In this document: positions 18,106 to 26,101 of the stretch, in pieces
Layout: each line of letters starts with the position of its first letter
Numbering within the stretch: the stretch's first letter is position 1
The notes under the pieces: model-generated
The model's database searches: none
What the model saw: only the letters and a program-made list of their open reading frames with translations
Told to the model about the DNA's origin: nothing
Source: Desertimonas sp963733085
Lineage (GTDB): Bacteria; Actinomycetota; Acidimicrobiia; Acidimicrobiales; Ilumatobacteraceae
Direction of reading: 5' to 3'
NCBI GenBank assembly: GCA_963733085.1
Contig: CAVTBY010000007.1
Location: forward strand, 1 to 64,000
DNA length: 64,000 bases
Position numbers and translations under genes: made by a program

Positions 18106-20114
18106 GCGACCGCCGCGAGACGCCTACCTCCGCGGCGAGGCTGCCAGCGGCGGCGGCCGACGTGCAGCGCCGCGGTCCGATGGCGAACATCGCGGCACCG
18201 ACGGAGAAGGCGGTCCGCTTCAGTTCGTCGTTACGGCGTCTCGTCACGCGCTTGCGACCCGACCGGCTCGGACTCATCCTGGTCATCGCCCTCGGCGCGA
18301 CGAGCGTGGCGCTCACCGTCGTCGGCCCACGCATCCTCGGCATCGCCACCGACATCATCTTCCGTGGCGTCATCGGCGGCCGTATGCCCGCCGGTGAGAG
18401 CGTCTCCGAGGCGGAGGAACGGCTGGGCGCTGGTGGTGAGGAACGCCTGGCGGATGTCGTCGACGGAATGGACGTCGTGCCTGGACAAGGCATCCAGTTC
18501 GACGAGCTGCGCAACATCTTGCTCCTCGCCCTCGTGCTGTATGTCGTCGCCGCCGTGCTGGCGATGGTCCAGGGCCGGCTGCTCAACCGCATCGTCAACC
18601 GCGCCGTTCGGCAGCTGCGATCCGACGTCGAAGACAAGCTGCACAATCTGCCGCTGAGCTATTTCGACCGCCTGCCGCGTGGCGAAATCCTCAGCCGGGC
18701 GACCAACGACATCGACAACATTCAGCAGAGCATGCAGCAGACGCTCAGCCAACTGCTGATCTCGACGTTGACCGTGATCGGCGTCGTGGCGATGATGATC
18801 TCGATCTCGCCGTTGCTCGCATCACTCGCCCTCGTCACGATCCCGCTCGTGATGCTCGTCACTCGCCAGATCGCCAAGCGCTCGAAGCGCAAGTTCATCG
18901 CCCAATGGGCGCACACCGGACAGCTCAACGGACAGATCGAGGAGACCTTCAGCGGGCATGCCCTGGTCAAGGTGTTCGGCCGTCAGCGTGAGGTCCAGGA
19001 GCGCTTCGACGCGGAGAACGAGCAGCTCTATCAAGCGAGCTTTGGGGCCCAGTTCATTTCCGGGCTGATCATGCCGGTGACGATGTTCATCGGGAACCTC
19101 AACTACGTCGCCATCGCGGTTGTCGGTGGGCTGCGAGTCGCGTCGGGGGCGTTGACACTCGGCGACGTCCAGGCATTCGTGCAGTACTCCCGTCAGTTCA
19201 CCCAACCACTCACCCAGGTCGCCTCGATGATGAACGTGCTGCAGTCGGGAGTCGCTTCCGCCGAACGGGTCTTCGAGCTGCTCGACGCCGCCGAGGAGCG
19301 TCCGGACTCGGAACCGCCGGCGACGCTCGAACATGTCCGCGGCCACGTCGAGTTCGACAACGTGTCGTTCCGCTACGTCGCCGACCACCCGCTCATCGAG
19401 CACCTCTCGCTCGACGTCCGACCCGGACAGACCGTGGCCATCGTCGGTCCGACCGGAGCCGGCAAGACGACGCTGGTCAACCTCGTCATGCGCTTCTACG
19501 AGCTCGATCGCGGTGCGATCCGCCTCGATGGCGTCGACATCGCGTCGATGCGACGCCGCGACCTGCGTGGAGAGATCGGCATGGTTCTCCAGGACGCCTG
19601 GCTGTTCGGCGGGACGATCCGCGACAACATCGCGTACGGCGCCCACGGCGCCACCGAGGAACAGATCATCGAGGCGGCGCGGATCAGCTACGTCGACCGT
19701 TTCGTCCACTCGCTTCCGGATGGCTACGACACCGTCGTCGATGATCAGGGCAGCAACCTCAGCGCTGGCGAACGCCAGCTCGTGACGATCGCCAGGGCGT
19801 TCCTCGCCGATCCACCGATCCTCATCCTCGACGAGGCGACGAGCTCGGTCGACACCCGCACCGAAGTCCTTGTCCAGCACGCCATGGCCGCCTTGCGCAC
19901 CGACCGCACGAGCTTCGTGATCGCCCACCGGCTGTCGACGATCCGCGACGCCGACACGATCCTTGTGATGGAGGACGGCCAGATCGTCGAGCAGGGTGAC
20001 CACGACGAGTTGCTCAGTCGCGGCGGGGCGTATCACCGCCTCTACACGGCTCAGTTCGTCGGCCCACTCGTCGACGAGAACGAGCTCGTCACCGCCACCG
20101 CCGCCGCGGTCTAG
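18102..20114 (+). CDS. ABC exporter half-transporter, catalytic subunit
   Basis: A 670-residue partner of the preceding gene. The GTG at 18102 overlaps its stop as GTGA. A long insert (about residues 85-150) separates the first two membrane helices. The ATPase domain has Walker A GPTGAGKTT, full Walker B LILDEATSSVD and H-loop IAHRLSTI, but a changed signature LSAGE. In a head-to-tail dimer its good Walker B and His pair with the LSGGQ of the partner, while its LSAGE pairs with the partner's defective site. So one ATP site should hydrolyse and the other should mainly bind ATP. Confidence 0.9.
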   Translation: MSDRRETPTSAARLPAAAADVQRRGPMANIAAPTEKAVRFSSSLRRLVTRLRPDRLGLILVIALGATSVALTVVGPRILGIATDIIFRGVIGGRMPAGESVSEAEERLGAGGEERLADVVDGMDVVPGQGIQFDELRNILLLALVLYVVAAVLAMVQGRLLNRIVNRAVRQLRSDVEDKLHNLPLSYFDRLPRGEILSRATNDIDNIQQSMQQTLSQLLISTLTVIGVVAMMISISPLLASLALVTIPLVMLVTRQIAKRSKRKFIAQWAHTGQLNGQIEETFSGHALVKVFGRQREVQERFDAENEQLYQASFGAQFISGLIMPVTMFIGNLNYVAIAVVGGLRVASGALTLGDVQAFVQYSRQFTQPLTQVASMMNVLQSGVASAERVFELLDAAEERPDSEPPATLEHVRGHVEFDNVSFRYVADHPLIEHLSLDVRPGQTVAIVGPTGAGKTTLVNLVMRFYELDRGAIRLDGVDIASMRRRDLRGEIGMVLQDAWLFGGTIRDNIAYGAHGATEEQIIEAARISYVDRFVHSLPDGYDTVVDDQGSNLSAGERQLVTIARAFLADPPILILDEATSSVDTRTEVLVQHAMAALRTDRTSFVIAHRLSTIRDADTILVMEDGQIVEQGDHDELLSRGGAYHRLYTAQFVGPLVDENELVTATAAAV

Positions 20115-20120
20115 CCCCTC

Positions 20121-20183
20121 GTTGGAGTGTTTCGTGCCATTGGAGTGTCACCTGCCGGGAAACGCGACACGTAGCACTCCAAC
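20121..20183. terminator. family B palindrome between convergent genes
   Basis: GTTGGAGTGT (20121-20130), a second TTGGAGTGT (20140-20148) and the inverted CACTCCAAC (20175-20183). It fills the gap between the ends of the exporter operon and the convergent arsC gene, so a two-way terminator is the simplest reading. The plan matches 12668-12729. Confidence 0.55.
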
Positions 20184-20200
20184 GGCCGACACGACCGGCC

Positions 20201-20575
20201 TCAACCGTCGGTTGCGAAGAACTCACTGACCCGCTCGGTCGGACGGCCGATGAACGCCCGATCCGCGGTGACGATCAGTGGCCGCTCCATCAGCGACGGA
20301 TGTTTCGACAACACCTCGATGACCCCTTCCGACGTTGCAACGTCGTCGGCGGTGACTCCGAGCTCGTCCCAACGCTCCCGGCGGACGAGCCGGGCGGGCT
20401 CGTCCTCGAGTTTGGCAAGGATCGCTCGCAGCTCGTCGGTCGACGGTGGCGTGTCCAGGTATTTCACCACGTCGATCGAGAACTGCTCGCCGGAGTTGTC
20501 GGCGATCTGCAATGCCTGCCTCGACTTCGTGCATCGGGGATTGTGGTAGAGCGTGACGTCGGCCATGGCCATCAT
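20201..20575 (-). CDS. arsC: ArsC-family arsenate reductase-like protein
   Basis: A 124-residue thioredoxin-fold protein. The catalytic cysteine lies in HNPRCTKSRQAL (residues 11-22), and ERPLIV near residue 97 carries a conserved arginine. In the family it reduces arsenate to arsenite using glutaredoxin-type thiols; many chromosomal relatives have unknown substrates. No arsB or arsR neighbour is present, so arsenic resistance is not shown. Several in-frame ATG codons (MMAMADV) leave the start uncertain by a few residues. Confidence 0.8.
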   Translation of the reverse strand: MMAMADVTLYHNPRCTKSRQALQIADNSGEQFSIDVVKYLDTPPSTDELRAILAKLEDEPARLVRRERWDELGVTADDVATSEGVIEVLSKHPSLMERPLIVTADRAFIGRPTERVSEFFATDG

Positions 20576-20669
20576 TCAACACGCCGTCAACGGCCGCCCT
20601 GACACCCCTTCTCTACCGTCACGGTGACCGACATCTCCCTGGAACTCCGGCTCACACAGGGAGCAACTC

Positions 20670-21122
20670 ATGTCAACGTACTGCCGGCGAACGATCGACC
20701 TCACCGCCGATTCGTCGCGAACCGACCTGCCCACCGTGGTCGACTCCGCCGATGCCGCCCTGGCGGTCATCGCCGCGTCGATGCAGCGGCCCCCGCAACC
20801 GCAGGTGATCGTGCTCGTCCTCGACACCGACCTCGGAGGCAACGCCGTCGTCGTCGTCGACGGCACCACCTCGCCCGATGCCGTCATCGACGTCTTCGAG
20901 CTGCTCGCCGAGGGCGCCGCCGAGGCCGATCATCCGGCCACGTTCGTGGTCGCCGCAGTCCGCCCCGGCTACGACGCGCTTCCAGGCGACGCCGACCGCT
21001 GGTTGGAGCTGTGCGACATCGCCGAGGATCATGGGTGCGAGCTTCTCGATTGGTTCGTCCTCAGCGACGATGTCGCCTGGTGCCCGCGCGACCTCCTCGC
21101 CGAGCCGCCACGCTGGCCGTGA
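20670..21122 (+). CDS. conserved hypothetical protein, RadC/JAB-like ending
   Basis: A 150-residue soluble protein of unknown function. GGGAGCAAC lies just before ATG 20670 and gives a usable ribosome site. The sequence alternates beta strands and helices (VIVLVLDTDLGGNAVVVVDG, then FELLAEGAAEADHPATFVV) and ends LLDWFVLSDDVAWCPRDLL. The end recalls the last strand of RadC-type proteins, but the metal-binding HxHxxG motif is absent. I do not recognise the family. Confidence 0.65.
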   Translation: MSTYCRRTIDLTADSSRTDLPTVVDSADAALAVIAASMQRPPQPQVIVLVLDTDLGGNAVVVVDGTTSPDAVIDVFELLAEGAAEADHPATFVVAAVRPGYDALPGDADRWLELCDIAEDHGCELLDWFVLSDDVAWCPRDLLAEPPRWP

Positions 21123-21145
21123 ACGGATCCACCTCCGAAGCCAAC

Positions 21146-21442
21146 TCAGGGAAGCGGCGAACGAGCGCGACGCTGGGCCGGCGTGATCCGCAACCCGGCG
21201 GCGCGCAGCCGGCGAACGAGCTCCCGGCTGTCGACCTCCTGCGCACCGGCGGCCACCATCCGATCGCGGTGCTCCTCTGGTACGTCGTAGTGATCGCCCT
21301 GGAAGCCCCGACGCGGTATGCCGGCGGATGCCGCGAAGCCGTGAAGCTCCTCCAGCGACTCGTCCGAAACGAGATGACACCATCGCCGGCCCCGCCACCA
21401 CCACAGCGGCTGATCGATCAGCACGGCCACGGCGGGCAGCAT
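21146..21442 (-). CDS. DUF4031 domain protein
   Basis: A 98-residue protein matching the DUF4031 pattern VLIDxPLW, HLVSDESLEELHGFA, GDHYDVPEE and SRELVRRLRAAGLR. Function is unknown. I start at ATG 21442; the GTG four codons later (V-A-V-L-I-D) is an alternative that fits the family start better. The frame is open far upstream, but that part is the complement of the divergent HD gene and is not protein-like. Confidence 0.75.
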   Translation of the reverse strand: MLPAVAVLIDQPLWWWRGRRWCHLVSDESLEELHGFAASAGIPRRGFQGDHYDVPEEHRDRMVAAGAQEVDSRELVRRLRAAGLRITPAQRRARSPLP

Positions 21443-21522
21443 CGCACAGGCGACGCTCGACGCCGCCACGGTGCATGTTGCCTCGTTGCGCCGAGGCCGC
21501 CGCCGGGCGACACTGAGTCGCC

Positions 21523-22194
21523 GTGAGCGACGAGGATGAGTTGCGCCTTGCGTGGGCCTCGGTCGCTCCGTCATCGGCACGGTCGGAGGAGGTCTTCGAC
21601 GACCTCGTCGGCCGCCATCGGCAGCCCCACCGGCGTTACCACGGAGTCCGTCACGTCGTGTGGGTGCTGCGTCATAGCCGTCGGCTGGAAGCGGCGATCG
21701 CCGAATGCCGTGACGGCGTGTCCGGCTACGACGCGACGGCGGTGACCGCGGCTGCGTGCTTCCACGACGCCGTCTACGACCCGCGGGCTGACGACAACGA
21801 GGAGCGCAGCGCCGGACTGGCAGCGGCGCAGTTGGCCTCCCTCGGCTGGGAGGCGGCACGATGCCGCGCCGTCGCCGAGCTGATCAGGGCGACCGCCGGT
21901 CATCTCGTCGACCCGGCCGGTGGCGGCACCGAATCGCGGTGGGAGCGCCCGATCCTCCTCGATGCGGACCTCGCCGTCCTCGGGTCCGAGCCGGCGGCCT
22001 ACGACGCCTACGTCAACGGTGTGCGCAGCGAGTACGCCCATCTGTCTGCGGCGGAGTGGACCGAGGGGAGGTCGATGGTGGTCGGCCGGCTGCTCGCGCG
22101 GTCGTCACTGTACGTCACCGACCCGGCGGCCACCTGGTGGGAGGAACGCGCTCGCGCCAACCTCGCTGCCGAGCTTGCCGCCCTCAGTCGGTGA
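21523..22194 (+). CDS. HD-domain metal-dependent phosphohydrolase-like protein
   Basis: A 223-residue protein of the COG4339 type. The metal-binding His and His-Asp residues are seen in RYHGVRHV (about residue 38) and ACFHDAVYDP (about 78). DADLAVLGSEPAAYDAYVNGVRSEY is typical of the group. In the family these are predicted nucleotide or phosphate hydrolases with no settled substrate. The start is GTG at 21523. It diverges from the DUF4031 gene. Confidence 0.8.
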   Translation: MSDEDELRLAWASVAPSSARSEEVFDDLVGRHRQPHRRYHGVRHVVWVLRHSRRLEAAIAECRDGVSGYDATAVTAAACFHDAVYDPRADDNEERSAGLAAAQLASLGWEAARCRAVAELIRATAGHLVDPAGGGTESRWERPILLDADLAVLGSEPAAYDAYVNGVRSEYAHLSAAEWTEGRSMVVGRLLARSSLYVTDPAATWWEERARANLAAELAALSR

Positions 22195-22223
22195 ATGGCG
22201 GGTCGACGAAGGGCGGGGACGCC

Positions 22224-22364
22224 TCAGCTGCCATGTCGGCGGCGCGGGTTGCGCTTGACGCGCAACGGGATCGGCGCCGGCGCCGGTCGGGTGGCGGCAA
22301 TTGCCGCCGCGACCGCGGCTGCCGCGGCGAGCGCGGCGATCACTTGACCGATCACGATCGACAT
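22224..22364 (-). CDS. possible 46-residue membrane peptide
   Basis: An ATG frame in the gap between the HD and DUF3039 genes. Residues 1-24 are hydrophobic and alanine-rich (MSIVIGQVIAALAAAAAVAA), followed by a proline stretch and a basic tail (KRNPRRRHGS), as in a small one-helix membrane protein. No clear ribosome site precedes it. In GC-rich DNA such frames can arise by chance, so it is tentative. Confidence 0.3.
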   Translation of the reverse strand: MSIVIGQVIAALAAAAAVAAAIAATRPAPAPIPLRVKRNPRRRHGS

Positions 22365-22426
22365 GCTAACCGCACACTGTCCCGCAGCGCTCGTCGAATG
22401 CGTGTGAAGGCGTTCCGCCCGCCTGG

Positions 22427-22732
22427 TTGACTGAAGGGGTGGCGCAACCGCAATTGGTCACTGCCCCGGTCGAGACCCGGCCTGACGTCGACGCGACACC
22501 GGATACCGCCGAACCGAAGCACGCCCACATCGTCAAGGTCGGGCCGGGAGAGTCGGCGGCCGCCAAGGTACTCGAAGCGCGTATCTACGGCACCCCCGTC
22601 GAGGCGTTGTGTGGCTTCGTCTGGGTGCCGTCGAGAGATCCCAGGGAACTGCCCCTGTGCCAGAAGTGTCAGTCGATTTACGACCTGTACCGGGCGTTCA
22701 ACGACGGCCTCGGTGAGACACCCGACGACTGA
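22427..22732 (+). CDS. DUF3039 family protein
   Basis: A roughly 100-residue protein typical of actinobacteria. The conserved part is VEALCGFVWVPSRDP followed by LPLCQKCQSIYD, whose cysteines could bind a metal such as zinc. The start may be TTG 22427 or GTG 22439. It is followed after 3 nt by the Nudix gene, so the two are probably one transcript. Function unknown. Confidence 0.8.
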   Translation: MTEGVAQPQLVTAPVETRPDVDATPDTAEPKHAHIVKVGPGESAAAKVLEARIYGTPVEALCGFVWVPSRDPRELPLCQKCQSIYDLYRAFNDGLGETPDD

Positions 22733-22735
22733 CCG

Positions 22736-23275
22736 ATGTCGTCCGGCGACGCCCCCGGCGACGACTTGCGGATCCGATCTGCGGCACGCGCCGTCATTCT
22801 CGATCCAGACAACCGGGTCCTGCTGGTGCGCTGGAATTTCCCCGCCCGTCCGGAGCGCGACTCGCCGCCGATGTCCGTGTGGGGAACTCCGGGCGGCGGC
22901 ATCGAACCGGATGAGGACGTCGCCGGCGCGCTGCGCCGCGAGCTCGCCGAGGAGCTGGGACTCGGCGACGACGTCGTCGTCGGCCCGCAGATCTGGGAAC
23001 GGATGCACGTGATCCCGTTCCTCGATGGCCGCTGGGACGGCCAGCACGACCGCTTCTTCCTGATCGAGGGCCCGGCGTTCGAGCCGGCGCCACGGTTGTC
23101 CGTCGATCAGCTCCGCGCCGAGTACCTCATGGAGATCCGCTGGTGGACACCGGAAGAATTGGCCGCCTTCGTCCCCACCGACACCGTGCTGTTCGCCCCG
23201 CGACGGCTTCCTCAGTTGATCGCCTCCTTGCTCGCCGACGGGGTACCAGACCTTCCCGTCGACACCGGGGTCTAG
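22736..23275 (+). CDS. Nudix hydrolase
   Basis: A 179-residue pyrophosphohydrolase of nucleoside diphosphate-linked compounds. The Nudix box is complete: GGGIEPDEDVAGALRRELAEELGL begins near residue 57, with the metal-binding REXXEE core. WWTPEEL near residue 143 is also typical. Substrate cannot be predicted. ATG 22736 lies 3 nt after DUF3039, and the LtrA gene follows after 3 nt. Confidence 0.88.
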   Translation: MSSGDAPGDDLRIRSAARAVILDPDNRVLLVRWNFPARPERDSPPMSVWGTPGGGIEPDEDVAGALRRELAEELGLGDDVVVGPQIWERMHVIPFLDGRWDGQHDRFFLIEGPAFEPAPRLSVDQLRAEYLMEIRWWTPEELAAFVPTDTVLFAPRRLPQLIASLLADGVPDLPVDTGV

Positions 23276-23278
23276 CCG

Positions 23279-24487
23279 GTGAGTTGGACGGAGAGCCTGC
23301 GCCAGTCCGAACGGCGTACCCGGGCGGTCGCCCGCTCGGCGGACGAGGAGCACCGTACGGCGACCTCGCTCGAATTGTTCTACGACCTGTGCTTCGTCGT
23401 CGCCGTCGCCCAGGCATCCAGTGAACTTCACCACCTCATCGTCGAAAGACAGTTCGCCGACGCCGTCGTCGGATTTTCGGCGGCATTCTTCGGGATCTGG
23501 TGGGCCTGGGTGAACTACGTCTGGTTCGCCAGCGGCCATGATTCCGACGACGTCCCGTACCGCCTGCTGACGCTCGTCCAAATGGCCGGGGTCCTCGTGC
23601 TCGCCGCCGGCATCCACGACGCCTTCGTGGACTTCGACTTCACCACGATGACGATCGGCTACGTCGTCATGCGCCTCGGACTCGTCGGGATGTGGCTGCG
23701 CGTCGCCCGCGATCAACCCGACCACCGCCGCCGGGCGATGCGCTACGTCATCGGCATCACCGCCGTGCAGATCCTCTGGCTCCTCCGACTCACGCTCCCG
23801 GAGGGACGCGCGATCGGCGCCACCAGCTTCTTGGTCCTCGCCCTCGTCGAGCTGGCCGTCCCGATCTGGGCCGAGCGAGCGGCACCCCGGCAACAGTTCC
23901 ATGCCGGGCACTTGGCCGAGCGGTTCGGCCTGTTCACGATCATCGTCCTCGGCGAGGTGATCCTGTCCTCGACGCTCGCCGTACGCGAGGCCATCGACGC
24001 CGTCGGCGTCGAGTTCGCCGTGTTGGTCGTCGCCGCCGCCGCGCTGGTGATCGCGTTCGCCGTGTGGTGGAGCTACTTCGGCCGCGACGACGAACCGGAG
24101 ATCGACCGCTTCCACGGGGCGTTCTTCTGGGGGTACGGTCACCTCCCGGTGTTCGCTGGCTTGGCCGCGTTCGGAGCAGGGGTTCACGTCGCTGTCGAGG
24201 CTGCGGCCGGTTCGGGTGACGTCACCGACCGTGTCGCCGCCCTCGCCATCACGATCCCACTCGCCGTGGCCGTGGTCGGCTTCTCGATCAGCGTCGCCAA
24301 CGCCAGCTCGGCCCGCGAGCGCAGATTGCTCCCGCTCGAGGTGGCCAAGCTCGTCGTCCTCCTGGTGCTCGGGCTCACCGCCCCGATCTATGTCGCGATC
24401 GTCGGCACGGCCGTGCTGTTCGTCGCCGGCACGATCGTCCAAGGCAGGGTCCTGGAACGGCGCCTCGGGCTGGAGCTGCGGTCGTGA
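23279..24487 (+). CDS. ltrA: low temperature requirement A (LtrA) family membrane protein
   Basis: A 402-residue protein with about ten to twelve membrane helices. Family signatures are LELFYDLCFVVAVAQ near residue 30 and ERFGLFTIIVLGEVILSS near 215. LtrA was named for cold growth in Listeria; the molecular role is unknown and transport has been suggested. The start is GTG 23279. The next gene overlaps its stop as GTGA. Confidence 0.87.
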   Translation: MSWTESLRQSERRTRAVARSADEEHRTATSLELFYDLCFVVAVAQASSELHHLIVERQFADAVVGFSAAFFGIWWAWVNYVWFASGHDSDDVPYRLLTLVQMAGVLVLAAGIHDAFVDFDFTTMTIGYVVMRLGLVGMWLRVARDQPDHRRRAMRYVIGITAVQILWLLRLTLPEGRAIGATSFLVLALVELAVPIWAERAAPRQQFHAGHLAERFGLFTIIVLGEVILSSTLAVREAIDAVGVEFAVLVVAAAALVIAFAVWWSYFGRDDEPEIDRFHGAFFWGYGHLPVFAGLAAFGAGVHVAVEAAAGSGDVTDRVAALAITIPLAVAVVGFSISVANASSARERRLLPLEVAKLVVLLVLGLTAPIYVAIVGTAVLFVAGTIVQGRVLERRLGLELRS

Positions 24488-24974
24488 CCATCGAAGCGGC
24501 CGTCCGTCAACGCGTGGCCGGGCTGTCGACACCCGGCGTGGAGATCGTCGACTGTGATCCGGAGCTGGCCGACACGGCGGCGTTCTGCGCCACTTACGGG
24601 TACGCCATGGAGGACTCGGCCAATGCCATCGTGGTCATTGGCAAGAGCGATCCACCTCGTTTTGTGTTGTGTCTCGTCCTGGCGACCACCCGGCTCGACG
24701 TCAACAAGGTCGTGCGGACTCGCCTCGGCACGCGCAAGGCGTCGTTCGCTCCCGCCGAGACCACCACAGCCCTCACGGGAATGGCCATCGGCGGCGTCAC
24801 CCCCTTCGCCGTCCCGGACGGCCTGCCGATCTGGGTCGACGCAGTGTGATGGCCCGCGACCGCATCGTCGTCGGTGGCGGAAGTCGAGCGTGCAAGGTGG
24901 TCGGGCCGCCGGCGATGCTCCGCGAGCTCGTCGGTGTCGAGGTGATCGAAGGACTCGCCATCCCAGTTCTCTAG
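24484..24974 (+). CDS. YbaK/ProX-type aminoacyl-tRNA deacylase-like protein, frameshifted
   Basis: Members of this family remove wrong amino acids from tRNA in trans. The N-terminal part (to 24849) has VLATTRLDVNKVVRTRLG and GMAIGGVTPFAVP with the catalytic-type lysine. The expected ending VMARDRIVVGGGSRACKV continues in another frame after a break at the GCAGTGTGATGG junction near 24846. Joined, it is about 163 residues, the normal length. It follows ltrA with a GTGA overlap. Confidence 0.8.
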
Positions 24975-25078
24975 GTTGAGGACCCGACCGGATGGTCGGC
25001 GACGGGTCATGTGTCCGCGACATCACGCACCCTTGCTCCTGAAGCCGACGTGGCACGGGGCGTGGCGACGGGTCGGGC

Positions 25079-25124
25079 GTTTGTGTCAGCGAAAGTGACC
25101 GATACGGGCGCATTGGCTGACACA
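25079..25124. repeat. palindromic repeat, family A copy 2
   Basis: GTTTGTGTCAGC (25079-25090) and GCTGACACA (25116-25124). Together with copy 3 it fills most of the 323-nt gap between the YbaK-like gene and the GlnR-like gene, which end towards each other. A two-way terminator role is possible. Confidence 0.65.
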
Positions 25125-25138
25125 GATCACAGCCGCCG

Positions 25139-25184
25139 GTTTGTGTCAGCGAACACGACGTCGGCGGTCATGTTCGCTGACACA
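25139..25184. repeat. palindromic repeat, family A copy 3
   Basis: Arms TGTGTCAGCGAA (25142-25153) and TTCGCTGACACA (25173-25184) pair perfectly; the left arm extends to GTTTGTGTCAGC at 25139. It is in tandem with copy 2, starting 60 nt after it. Confidence 0.65.
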
Positions 25185-25197
25185 GACGATTCGGACC

Positions 25198-25287
25198 CGG
25201 ACGCTGATCAACATCGACGGCGCGTGGATGCTGTCCCGCGAGGAGTATTGCGACTTTCAGGCGGCATTCAACAGCTGCCCGGCGTGA
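25198..25287 (+). pseudogene. possible C-terminal remnant of a lost gene
   Basis: A short open stretch reads LINIDGAWMLSREEY, then CDFQAAFNSCPA and a stop at 25285. It has balanced, protein-like composition but no start or ribosome site, and it sits directly beside two family A palindromes. It may be the end of a displaced gene. The family is not recognised and chance is possible. Confidence 0.22.
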
Positions 25288-25297
25288 GCGCTGATCG

Positions 25298-26026
25298 TCA
25301 CGAAGCGGCCGCATCCGGAGCGAGCGGTCCGATCGGGACCACCGTCTCGGCGACGAGGCGATAGCCCACCCTGACGACCGTCTCCAGCCGGGGACGGTAG
25401 GCCCCTTCACCAAGCAACCGCCGCAACGAGCTCGCCGCCACGCGCACGCGCCGGCGGTCTGCCGGTACCGGCTCGATCCCCCAAACCTCCTGCAGCAACG
25501 CTTCACACGTGACCACCTTGTTCGGTCGCCTGGCGAGCTCGACGAGCATCCGAAACAGCCGCACGGGGAAGCGCACGACGTCGCCACCGATCAGCACCGA
25601 GTGGGCGTCGACGTCGACGACCACGTCGCCAACAACGAGGGTGGCTGGACCTCGTCGATGGACAGGACTGCTCCGGGCGAGAGCCATTACACGAGTGCGC
25701 AGCATCGCCGCCGAGGTCATGGGACCGAAGACGTCGTCGGCTCCAGCCTCGATCGCCGCCATCGCCCACGCCTCGTCGGTCGCCTCCTTCGGCACGACGA
25801 TCACCCGTGCGCCGATCGATCGCCGGACATCCCGGCAGACCCGCATCACGTCGAAGTCAGCGAGCGAGCCATCGACCACCACGACGTCGGGGACAGCTTC
25901 GGCGAGCTCGATGATCAGTGAACGACGCACGGCGATGGTGCCGACGTCGTACCCGTCGTCGGCAAGGAGCTCGACGAGGACGTCGGGCACGTCGTGTCGG
26001 GAGTGGACGACTGCGATCCTTGTCAT
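25298..26026 (-). CDS. GlnR-like orphan OmpR-family regulator
   Basis: A 242-residue protein: receiver domain (1-120) and OmpR winged-helix DNA-binding domain (about 135-230, with LFRMLVELARRPNKVVT and VRVAASSLRRLLGE). The receiver keeps a central Asp in VVVDGSLAD, but the acidic pair after the first strand is replaced by HSRHD and the KP motif by GPM. Phosphorylation is therefore unlikely, as in actinobacterial GlnR. Position after amtB and GlnR-type boxes upstream of amtB and the antiporter gene support a nitrogen-control role; this is inference. I chose ATG 26026, where receiver homology begins. Confidence 0.7.
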   Translation of the reverse strand: MTRIAVVHSRHDVPDVLVELLADDGYDVGTIAVRRSLIIELAEAVPDVVVVDGSLADFDVMRVCRDVRRSIGARVIVVPKEATDEAWAMAAIEAGADDVFGPMTSAAMLRTRVMALARSSPVHRRGPATLVVGDVVVDVDAHSVLIGGDVVRFPVRLFRMLVELARRPNKVVTCEALLQEVWGIEPVPADRRRVRVAASSLRRLLGEGAYRPRLETVVRVGYRLVAETVVPIGPLAPDAAAS

Positions 26027-26059
26027 CGTGCGCTCGACTCCTCGGTAGCGGACACCCGC

Positions 26060-26094
26060 GTCGGTTGCCGCCCACCGGTGAGGCGGCAACCGAC
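26060..26094 (-). terminator. hairpin after amtB
   Basis: GTCGGTTGCCGCC (26060-26072) and GGCGGCAACCGAC (26082-26094) form a perfect 13-bp stem with a 9-nt loop. It lies between the amtB stop (26102) and the GlnR-like start (26026). It is the likely amtB terminator and separates the two transcripts, at least in part. Confidence 0.65.
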
Positions 26095-26101
26095 GACGAG
26101 A

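Noticed and set aside
20670..21122. A RadC-type JAB protease/nuclease
   Set aside because: The end resembles RadC, but the metal-binding HxHxxG motif is absent, so no enzymatic call is made.
22352..24532. 726-residue open frame on the minus strand
   Set aside because: It runs across the DUF3039, Nudix and LtrA genes on the other strand, all of which have firm family motifs. It is a shadow frame.
25298..26026. The GlnR-like protein as a normal two-component response regulator
   Set aside because: No sensor kinase gene is near, and the acidic pair and KP motif of the receiver are missing.
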